Source: Physocladia obscura (Eukaryota > Chytridiomycota > Chytridiomycetes > Chytridiales > Chytriomycetaceae). Taken from it: 17,782 bases of DNA. The notes beneath the pieces were generated by a model. It saw only the letters and a program-made list of their open reading frames with translations. It was not told the origin of the DNA and ran no database searches. Within the stretch, counting starts at the first letter, position 1. Every line of letters starts with the position of its first letter. Location: positions 1 to 17,782 of the forward strand of contig JADGJH010000501.1 in NCBI GenBank assembly GCA_027596945.1. The letters are read 5' to 3'. A program made the translations under genes and the position numbers. This document shows positions 1 through 7,856 of the stretch, piece by piece.

Positions 1-59
1 TTGGAATAAAATGATGTTAGGGTATATTTTGGGCTTTATCTCATGCACTCCACCACAGA

Positions 60-1185
60 GTAATGCAGATTTCAACAGTTAAAAAAGATAAAGAGGGAAA
101 AACACAATACCTAAAAATGACCATGTCAACATTCAAAATTGGTAACATTATAGAATCAAAATCCAACAATGGCATAACTTTAATGGGTAGAATTAATGAA
201 ATTATGCAAGAAGATGGAATATTGGTATTTAAAGCAACACACCTAATAAAGCTCACAATTAGAAACGTAGCACATAGCTCAGATGATGACACACAAAATA
301 CAAGGACCTGAATAGAGGCACTTAGAACAGAACACACAGGATTTGCCATAGAATGTGAAGGATGCACAACCATAAACCACAGAGCAGAAGAAAATGAAAT
401 TTGCACAAAGTATGTCTCAGAGACTAAAGAATAAAGAACCACAAATGGTAGAATTTGACTGTGGAAATGAAGATTTTGTCTACAAAATAACAACTGCAAA
501 AAAAATCAAAAACAGACCAACTTGGCAAAAAGAGTCAAACAAAATGCAAAAACAAGAAGAGTATACAATACACTCAATGAAAGAATCAGCAGAGCTGCAA
601 CCAATAAGACCTACAATAATTATACTGGAAAATACAAATATAAACTACAGGGAAGCAGAAGAAATTACTGATGAAATGAGAGAAGATGGGAAACAGCAGG
701 CAAGGAAATACTTTAACACATCTAATAAAATGCTAGTAGCAATTGGCACAAATAATGGCAGTCAAATCACCAAAGATCAAATATACAGTGATGGTTTATA
801 CATCACAAACAAAGATGGCACTCTTAGCATGGCAGGAGGCATACATGTCAACAGCAGAAGAAGCACAAGCAAAATATTAGCTTCAAAACAAATGGATGTG
901 CATCCCCTGCTAAAGTTGAAAAAATTGCATCTCAAATTGCATTAATTGCTTAAAGGAAAGCAGAAATAATGATAGATAATGCAAATTTAATGACAGAATA
1001 CAACAAACTACAGAAACAAGGCTAGCAAATTCAACAAAGAGACCTATGGAAAAAAGAAGATGCATATGATGCTGCAATTTTACAGCTCAGATAACTAGAA
1101 ATAGAGAAAAACCCCCAGCAGTTTTCACTAAAGTCAAAGCACACTCAGGCATTGTAGGCAATGAGGCTGCTGATAATAAGAGTGT
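60..1185 (+). mobile_element. Decayed retroelement with type I RNase H domain (probably non-LTR/LINE)
   Basis: This is a broken coding tract on the plus strand spread over at least two frames (open stretches 63-311 and 394-945, then isolated fragments). Around 354-400 there is a C-x2-C...C cluster (ECEGC ... ICTKY), a possible zinc-binding knuckle ahead of the RNase H domain. Around 784-845 comes IYSDG, the first catalytic Asp of RNase H, followed by a Gly-rich strand. At 1124-1180 comes FTKVKAHSGIVGNEAAD, the diagnostic C-terminal RNase H motif (KxHSGxxGNExAD). RNase H removes the RNA strand of the cDNA hybrid during retrotransposition. Several stops and frame changes make it non-functional. 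The reverse transcriptase would lie upstream, outside the window. The RNase H identity is well supported; assignment to LINE rather than LTR elements is an inference from the C-x2-C cluster preceding RNase H. Confidence 0.68.
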
Positions 1186-2335
1186 TTTTTGTTCAGCCAA
1201 ATGAACTTTTTTGGAGTGTGAAATACATGTAACACCTCAAAAATATACAATAAGCTGAAAAATACAGCTTTAGAAGGGGTTGACATAAAAAGATATAGAT
1301 TGTCTCAAAATTCTGCCTGAAAAATAAATACTCCACAACCACGTCCTATTACATATGTGAGCAAATGGCAGTGCAAGCAGCAGCAGCAGAGAGAGGCTGT
1401 GCAGACAGAGCAAAGACTCTGTTTACATTCTGGTCCCACTTCTTTGGCTGCCATGTTAGTGCAAAGCACTATCCCAAATGTAACACCCAAGTCTACAAAT
1501 TCAGTTGCTGCCAATATGCAATTTACAGAAAATGAAATTTGATGCTGTTCTTTCCCATCAAGTGTCAATGTCGTTTTTTCTGCTGAATACACTACCAAAA
1601 CAATATGCAAATTCTTGACAACAAAAATAAATGTATGCTGTAGATGTATTATTGAAAGTGAAAGCAATGAGTCCTCTGAAAATTCACTGGAATTTCAACT
1701 TACATTAGAAAAGCACCTCAAATTGACACATTGAGCAAAAATTTTACCACAATGAAATATCACAAATTTCCACTGCTACAAATGAGTCTATTTATTGTTT
1801 TGATTTTTCTGAAAAAGCAATATTTTGTGACATGTGAAAAGGTTTTGTTAGTTAGAATTTGCAATGGAAATAATTAGCAAGTCAACTACCTTCTTGAAAA
1901 ACAATCTATTCCAGCAGAAAAGTGGTTTTAAAAGACTTAGAAATGTCAATGTTGCACTTTTTTTGCAGATAATTGTGCTGGTCAAAACAAAAACAAGTGG
2001 ATGCTTTGGTATTTGTGTATGTGTATAATTTTAGGCTTCCAATCTTCTATAAAGCTGAATTTTATGAATATTCTTACCAGATGGAAATATTGGAATTTGG
2101 AAGAAAAATTGCATGCATAATAATTTGTGGAATATTGTGGACTTGATGATTGAATATTGTTATTTCTCTTCTTTATTCTGTTTTATCTTTATCTGCTTAT
2201 TTCCTACTCTTCTACTTTCTTATTTCTAATTTGATCTCATATCTTTTTTGCCTTCTCCAACAAGCTGCAATTAGTGCACTGAGGTGCATTAAGCTGTCAG
2301 GCACTTGGACACCAACTTCAAAGTCTGGGGATGAG
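1186..2335. other. Gene-free AT-rich tract
   Basis: No recognisable gene was found. The reading frames present are short, hydrophobic or low-complexity and begin without context. CpG is almost absent (two sites by eye, near 1343 and 1572). It is likely decayed transposon sequence downstream of the RNase H relic. Confidence 0.5.
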
Positions 2336-2340
2336 CTTTA

Positions 2341-2421
2341 GTTAGAGAATTTACTTTCAATAATGATAATAAAGTCCAAGCAGCAGATTAAGGGGGAATG
2401 CCCCCCCCCCCAAAAAAAAAT
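2341..2421 (+). repeat. Dispersed repeat, copy 1 (second copy at 5887-5964)
   Basis: The first 31 bases (from gttagagaatttactttcaa) are identical to those starting at 5887. The similarity then continues through ccaagcagca and a purine run aagggggaatg followed by a C run and an A run. The purine run directly before TGCCC resembles a polypurine tract at the 3' end of an LTR retrotransposon body, with the LTR beginning at TG. That reading is an inference. The repeat itself is seen directly. Confidence 0.8.
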
Positions 2422-2641
2422 TCTCTTTTTTGTCTTCTATGATGGATTTTGGGACTTTGGGAAGAAGTTAGGCTTTTTTAGTTTTCTGGTTTGTGGGATT
2501 TCAAATTCAATGAGGAGAAGTTGTAAACCAGAACTGAATTGACCAATAGGATTTGGAGGCTAAAGATTGTACAATGGATGATGCTACAAAAGGGGGCATT
2601 TAAAGGGTTTTCTTTCTTTAAGATTTGTTGTTATTATCTTT

Positions 2642-2703
2642 GTGTTTCTCTGACACTGTCTTGAATTGACAGGTGTTTCTCTGACAATGTCTTGAATTAC
2701 CAG
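2642..2703 (+). repeat. 31-bp tandem duplication (2 copies)
   Basis: Two adjacent 31-base units (2642-2672 and 2673-2703) begin gtgtttctctgaca and match at 28 of 31 positions by eye. Confidence 0.9.
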
Positions 2704-2711
2704 AGTTGCCT

Positions 2712-2769
2712 TCAAATACATTAGGATTTAAGTCTGCTTGTCAAATATATTAGGATTTAAGTCTACTTG
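2712..2769 (+). repeat. 29-bp tandem duplication (2 copies)
   Basis: Two adjacent 29-base units (2712-2740 and 2741-2769) contain attaggatttaagtct and match at 27 of 29 positions by eye. Both differences are transitions (C/T and G/A). It lies eight bases after the 31-bp duplication and is unrelated to it in sequence. Confidence 0.9.
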
Positions 2770-2789
2770 GGCTATTTTACTACTTGAAA

Positions 2790-3600
2790 AAAATTATAAA
2801 TGATTTATCAACTGGCAACTCATCTGTTCTTGGAAATGAAATATCATAGTATTGGTTTTCAACAATATTTTGATGGCATTATCAATGGAATATTAAAAAT
2901 GCATCATTTTGAATAGTTGAAGTGAAACAGCTATTAAATTGTTCAAAAATTTGAATCAAGCTTTTGAAGCAAGAAGTCAGTGTTCAAGATGCTTGTAAAA
3001 ATTATTTTAAGAAATTTATAATATAGCACAGTATCTTCAAACTTAAGCCAACAATACCATCAGATGTGCAATTAGAGCAATCAAATAATGTAAAACAGAA
3101 GCTTGTTTTGCAAAATAATCCATTGTTTGCTGCCCATCTGAATTCAGCTTTTGAAAATTTAAAAAAACAAATTGATGAAGGGTTGGCAAATAGGAAAAAA
3201 ATGTGAAAGGAAGTCCCTTGAAAACATCAATGCAAAAAGTTGAAAAGATAAAAAAAATATTGTCAAATAAGTTTAAGAATGGTGGTGATGAATATGCAAA
3301 TCAAAAAAAATAATAATAAAAACATTGTTTAGGTTTAAAAAAAATATTTTTTCTTCATATTTTGGGAAATCTCTCAGTGCAACGAATGGAGGAAATCAAA
3401 TTTTTCTGTCTCCTATGAGGCTTTGTGACAAAGTTTTGCTATCTTTTGAATGTCTTGAAAATCTGGGCCAAGGTGATTTTGAACAGGAAGGTGGCAGCAA
3501 GGCAACTGGAAAAAAGTTGAAAAAAACATTGTTTTTAATATTTGGTACAAACCCCACAATAAAATAGCAATTAATTTTTTTCACTTCTTATATTTATTTG
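2790..3600 (+). pseudogene. Decayed coding fragments, unrecognised
   Basis: Two open stretches look protein-like but belong to no family I recognise. One runs 3024-3206 in one frame and is hydrophilic and Asn/Gln/Lys-rich (for example KPTIPSDVQLEQSNN and FENLKKQIDEGLANRKK), probably helical. The other is 3325-3567. Between them the coding-like signal moves to another frame (LSNKFKNGGDEYANQKK near 3258-3309). No ATG context, splice signals or CpG support a living gene. A decayed transposon or pseudogene is most likely. Confidence 0.3.
3593..3598 (-). terminator. Poly(A) signal for the DNAJC8-like gene
   Basis: On the minus strand this reads AATAAA, about 50 bases past the stop codon. A second AATAAA lies almost on the stop at 3642-3647 and would leave no room for a 3' UTR, so the distal one is the more likely signal. 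Confidence 0.5.
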
Positions 3601-3648
3601 CTCGAATAAAAAAAATTGAATTTGATAGATTGTCTAAAATTTTTATTA

Positions 3649-4539
3649 CTATCCAAGCAGCTCTGGACCATTTGACTTGCGTTTCTTCTTGGAATCGGTT
3701 TTTTTGATGAAACTTCTCCAGTCATTAACACGTTCCTCACGGCCCTGAAATCAATTTTAGTTGATGGTTCACTCTTTTTCTAAACATTACCTGCTCCCAG
3801 GTTTTATCTGTTTCAGCCTTTCTCTTTCGCTCTTCGGCAATGCGTATTTCCTCCTGATTTTTGCGGTCAACTTCATTCTTGAGCCTGACCGAGTCACGCT
3901 TGCCTTGATCGATGAGGAGTCTACGTGTTTCAACCTTGACAGAGGCAAGAAGGAGGTTGAATTCGGATGGGTTTTTGACTGGATCCGGCATAAAAGGGGA
4001 GATGGGTGTCGAACTAATAGCAGCAGTAGTATTAGTAGCAACTGCTGCTGTTGTAGAAATGGAGGATGGCTTTGGGAGGGGGATTCCTTTGCGTTTGAAG
4101 ACGAGGGAACGCGCTTCGGCAATAAGGCCGAGGAGCCATGCGCGCTTTCCTTCTTCCGAGAGTTCCGTTTCGGCTTTTTTGAGCATTTCGAAGGCGTCTT
4201 GGGCGCGCGGGTGTTTGCATTTGTCCGGGTGGAGCAGTAAGGATTTCTTGCGGTATGAGAGTTTGATGTCTTTGTCGTCAATCCTACCGAGAAGCCACCT
4301 GAAGAGTAGAGGGTGACAGGTTAATAGATAGGAATAGTTGATCGGTTGGATAGTTGGATAGTTGGATGTACGAACGTCTTGTGGTCCAGGTCCAAGACTT
4401 CGATGGGGTTCGCGGCCTTTGCGGCTAGGGCGAGAATGCGTTCAGCCTCCTTGTCTTGTGCAAACGAAGTGGACTCGACGCGCAGATATGTGTCAATATT
4501 GAACGACGGATCTTTTTCGAGGTGTTGTTCTTTGGACAT
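3649..4539 (-). CDS. DNAJC8: DNAJC8/Spf31-like J-domain protein (3 exons)
   Basis: Exons in transcript order are 4539-4376, 4283-3791 and 3744-3649, giving 250 residues; human DNAJC8 is close to this length. The J domain covers about residues 44-85: NPIEVLDLD for helix I, then a basic helix II and HPDK with the catalytic HPD at 73-75, which stimulates Hsp70 ATPase. A Ser/Thr/Ala-rich linker follows near 130-150, then a long charged helix with many Lys, Arg and Glu. The C-terminus GREERVNDWRSF matches the conserved RDGRVDSWRNF tail of DNAJC8, followed by a basic nuclear-localisation-like tail (KKTDSKKKRK). The family is known as a nuclear, spliceosome-associated J protein. Intron 1 (4284-4375) has donor GTTCGT. 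I chose the acceptor CGGTAG because it gives a gap-free J domain; the upstream TTCAG would insert five residues (WLLGR) in the same frame. Intron 2 is 46 bases. Confidence 0.92.
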
Positions 4540-5490
4540 TATTTTTGTCAAGCATCAAATTTTGGTTGAACAGCGAACGACAGTCAGCATTTTGGTTGCT
4601 ACCACTGTTTCTGCAAGAACAGAGAACTTGAAGTATTTCAAAGTTAATCAGATATGGTACACCATCCAAAATATTATTGCCACTGTACTCATTGCTGACA
4701 TAGACAATACAGCCCAAAAAATCCACAGTTGGTCTTCCAATGTTATAAAACTATGCTTTGAGAGATTAATCACAACACTCAAATCAGCATACATAAGGAA
4801 AAATTTGCCAAAAAAAACATTGACAATGCTGACACTTCTCTACCATGCATCACTACTGACCAAAATGAGACAGCCTTTGAGAGAAAAACCCCTACCCACC
4901 ACAATGCTGCTGATGAGGTCTCAGACACTACTCTCCAAATGTAAGGTCAACATACTCTACATAGCCTGCCAGGAGTCAGCAGCATTTCATCAATCATGGA
5001 AATCAACCACTATGTTCCACCAAAGATCTCAACAAGGCTTTCATCTGCAAGCTTCCATGTGGTATTGATAAAAGATAAGTCAGACTTACTTTGGATTTAT
5101 TTAGACCTCTGATGCATGCCACACTGGGAACTGGAAACAATTCTGGGATTGCATAAGCTGTTTTTGGTGCTGCCATTGTTACAGCTACCATTGTTTGTTT
5201 AACTCTTGCATCTGAGCATCAAGAAGGTGAACCAGTTGCAGTTGTCATGGTTAAATTATTTACATCAATGAAAGCATTTGTTAAAACCAATGTTGGCTCT
5301 GCTGCAACTGGATTTCTAAAATATGAGAATGTCTTTGCCAAAACTCCACAAAGCTCCACTATTGATTGTGGTTGGAAGTCAGAAGGAAGGTTCAATCACT
5401 AATGGCTTCAGCTGCTTGTTTGATCTTGATGATATGAGTGTAGACATTGGCTATTTTCCAGGAAATAGAGCATATGTCACTGTGATGTAA
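4540..5490 (+). pseudogene. Decayed coding tract, unrecognised
   Basis: A protein-like plus-strand reading frame runs 4762-5112 with a single internal TAA at 4942. It contains polar segments (TPTHHNAADEVSDTTLQ) and a stretch IMEINHYVPPKIS ending in LLWIYLDL. A second frame is open from about 5106 to a stop at 5400, with one internal TAA. It holds a hydrophobic AVFGAAIVTATIVCLTLA segment and then SMKAFVKTNVGSAATGF. The first frame resumes and ends FDLDDMSVDIGYFPGN...VTVM with a stop at 5488-5490. One ancestral protein broken by frameshifts, or missed introns, would explain this. I do not recognise the family. CpG is absent apart from the first bases beside the DNAJC8-like start, as in the surrounding transposon debris. 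Confidence 0.35.
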
Positions 5491-5886
5491 ATTAGATTTT
5501 TAAAATGATTTATAGGACCAATAATAAAGAAAAGGAAGACTTGGGTTTAAGTAGTTTTCCAAGTGGAAAGAAAAAAGAAAGAAAAAGAATAAAACATGCT
5601 TAGAAAGAAAAATTGTTGAAAAGCAGTTGGAATCACTTGAATTATTTTTGAGTTCTTGAAGTTAATAGAAGGGTTGAGAAATTTCAAGAAAATTCTTTGA
5701 GAAAAATTAGATTAAAATCTAATTTATAACTGTAAAATTATATCATTTGTCAATAGTGCTAGCATATTAAATTCCCTCTGGAAAAGACAGCTTCATAGAA
5801 CCCAAATGAACAAAACTTGATGTTCCTTCCACCTATTTCTTTGAGAAAGAAATGATTGAATGGGATCCAGATTCCTGGGACAACAA
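5491..5886. other. Gene-free AT-rich tract
   Basis: No gene was found. The last 30 bases before the repeat at 5887 are open in frame with it (GSRFLGQQVREFTFNN). This weakly recalls the end of a Ty3/gypsy chromodomain region, but it is too short to rely on. Confidence 0.4.
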
Positions 5887-5964
5887 GTTAGAGAATTTAC
5901 TTTCAATAATGATAATAGTGCCCAAGCAGCAACTCTAAGGGGGAATGCCCACCCCCAAAAAAAA
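5887..5964 (+). repeat. Dispersed repeat, copy 2 (first copy at 2341-2421)
   Basis: It shares 31 identical leading bases with 2341, then ccaagcagca, the purine run aagggggaatg, and C and A runs, with a one-base length difference before the purine run. The similarity does not continue clearly beyond about 5964. Confidence 0.8.
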
Positions 5965-6935
5965 GAAAAAAAAAGCCTGTGGTGTTATGGGGTTTTGAAA
6001 AAAAGAGTGACAAGATACCTCTGTCATAAGATTTCTGCAAAAGTTTTTATTACTCCAAGTAAATCATATGAAATATAATAAGTGCAACTAGAGAGAATAT
6101 GTTAAAGTTTGTACATTTTTGCAAGGGCATATAATGCCCAACAGCAAATGTCTGTTCCAGTCAATTCATCAAGATTAAGTCCACAAGTACTGAGCATGAA
6201 ACTGTACTTAAAAGAGGAATCTTCAATGTATTTACAATTGTGCCAATTTAATTCCTGGACTGTGTCATTTAAGTTAAATATTTTTAAACTTCAAACTTCA
6301 AAACTTCAAATCCCAAACTTTTTAATACAAAAATGATATACAAAATGATACAAAAATGATATTCAAATGTTGCAAAAATGGTATGCAAATAATGCAAAAA
6401 GGATAAAACAAATGATAGGTAAAAAAAGAAATATTTGAAGAGAAGTAAAATTGAAGGTTGTGAAAGAATCAACTAGATTCATTACCAGAATCAGACATGT
6501 AAACCTAGCTTTTCAATCAAGTGCTAATTGCTCAGTCTGACTTCTTCTGTTTCTTGTTTTGCCCAGAAATCATAAACATATATGCAGTAATTGGTTACAC
6601 AGTGTCTATTTTTGATTACAATAATTTTGCTACAAATAGTTTAATCATGCATACAATTTGAATTGACAGTCTCCAGTAAAGTAATTTAGTATTCAAATTG
6701 ATCAAGCTGATTGTCATCATCTGTATTGAAGTATCAAATGAGAACAGCCAATTTAGGATTTGTAGGATCAAAATTGACCAGATCAAGTAAATTTTCCAGG
6801 TCAACTGAATGTGGAGTGTAATAAGTGAAAGTGCATCTGTTGAGAGAAACTCAGAATTTGAAATCAAATATTGCAATGTTTTGCATGATGACAAGAATGA
6901 TGTTCTTGCCATTTTTGTCTCTGTAACAGGTGAAA
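5965..6935. other. Gene-free AT-rich tract
   Basis: No recognisable gene was found. Short open frames on both strands are AT-rich, mostly hydrophobic and unsupported. The 6616-6939 minus-strand frame begins inside the stop region of the decayed gene upstream of it and looks like read-out. CpG is absent by eye. Confidence 0.4.
6329..6417 (+). repeat. 22-bp tandem repeat, about 4 imperfect units
   Basis: Units start with aaaaatgatat or a close variant at 6329, 6352, 6374 and 6396, each 22-23 bases, ending tgc or tac in the first three. Divergence rises towards the right-hand unit. Just upstream (6287-6308) is a short cttcaaa run. Confidence 0.75.
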
Positions 6936-7775
6936 TCATGCAATCAGGCTTGTTTCACTGGGAATGATTGGAGTTTGTGAATCAGTTTTGGAGACCAACC
7001 CAAGGTCACCACCAAGGTTTATGGGTTTGGCTGTCAATAAAAAAAGAATTTAATATGCACAACATACCAGTATTACTTACTTGTGATTGAAATACAAGCC
7101 TGAATCATCTTGTGGTTAAAAAATGGTGAGTCAAATAGAGAGAAGAACATGTTTAAATTTTTGACATCTTGTGCTTTGAAGTGACACAGTGGGTCATGAA
7201 CCAACACTAGCTGTTAGAAATTTTTGTCATGGCCATCAGACCAGACTTCTTTCCCAAGTAGCTTCCACTTCAACATGGCTGTATGTTTGCCGGAGAGTTG
7301 TCAATAAATTTTTGCTTTGCTTGTGTGATTGAAGATGGAACGGGGTTTGCTACAAATTCAACAGATTGTTGAAGACTCTCAGCAATTGCCAGAATTTCTG
7401 CTTTGCTAGTCTTTGTTTGTTTCCAGTTGCAGTATTGCACATAGCAACTGTGTTTTGCATTGCAAAATCAAATACAGGTGCCGAGACCTGTGAAGTTGTT
7501 AATATTGATTTTGTGACACAAGAGAAATATGGCAACTGGAGTTCCATTGATTTTGACAGTTTTGAAATTTTGCGTAGAGGCGACTGGCATGTTTGGATCA
7601 CATTCGCAGATGTCAGATATCTTGTGCAATTTAGGCATTTGCCACACTGCACACAGAGTTTATTAACATCAAACACTTCTGTGTTGTCATTTGAACTGAT
7701 AGAAGACAGATCAAAGTTGCTATCAATGCCATCCCTGCCAGTTGAGTTAGTTTGGAAGAGGCCATTATAGACCAT
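6936..7775 (-). pseudogene. Unrecognised minus-strand gene, probably decayed, with visible introns
   Basis: The start is ATG at 7775 (MVYNGLFQTNSTG...). A plausible 50-base first intron (GTTCAAATG..TTAATAA..TGTGCAG) joins it in phase to a frame reading HKISDICECDPNMP and then VKINGTPVAIFL. That frame is interrupted by one TGA, continues Cys-rich (CNAKHSCYVQYCNW) and runs to SITQAKQKFIDNSPANIQPC, where a second stop falls. The next segment is in another frame (LLGKEVWSDGHD, one TAA, then LVLVHDPLCHFKAQDVKNLNM). It ends at a textbook intron, 7080-7031 (GTAAGT..TTTTATTGACAG, 50 bases). The last exon 7030-6936 (KPINLGGDLGLVSKTDS) ends with TGA in phase. Two of the stops could be CGA-to-TGA CpG changes. 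The intron implies a real gene ancestry; the stops and shift suggest it is dead, or that I have missed introns. Its start is 81 bases from the divergent LRR start. I do not recognise the family. Confidence 0.42.
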
Positions 7776-7856
7776 TATAATCCATCACATATATTTTTTT
7801 GGAATCGGCGTTTTTTATTTTTTCGCAAAATTTTTGAAAACAGCTGTAATTCACTA

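Larger units (their letters stand above)
2399..2790 (+). mobile_element. Possible LTR remnant
   Basis: This stretch follows the polypurine-like run ending at 2398. It starts with TG and has a promoter-like zone (ccaatag near 2544, gggggcatttaaaggg near 2592-2607) followed by pyrimidine-rich sequence and two small tandem duplications. It holds no reading frame. This layout fits an LTR but no matching partner LTR is present in the window, so the call rests on composition and on the neighbouring repeat. It could equally be unrelated intergenic sequence. Confidence 0.3.

Noticed and set aside
2150..2341. 63-codon hydrophobic frame
   Set aside because: Its first half is T-rich DNA that always encodes Leu/Phe/Ile/Ser; no support as a gene.
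3761..4316. Long overlapping frames opposite and beside DNAJC8 (3761-4240 plus, 3787-4281 minus, 3912-4316 plus)
   Set aside because: They are shadows of the Ser/Thr/Glu/Lys-rich DNAJC8 exon 2; only the chosen frame has the J domain and the conserved C-terminus.
7366..7770. 134-codon plus-strand frame
   Set aside because: It is antisense to the decayed minus-strand gene, which has better protein character and intron signals.
7752..7856. 35-codon upstream extension of the LRR protein
   Set aside because: It has only a TTG start, lies in AT-rich sequence before the composition change, and the first ATG in frame is at 7857.
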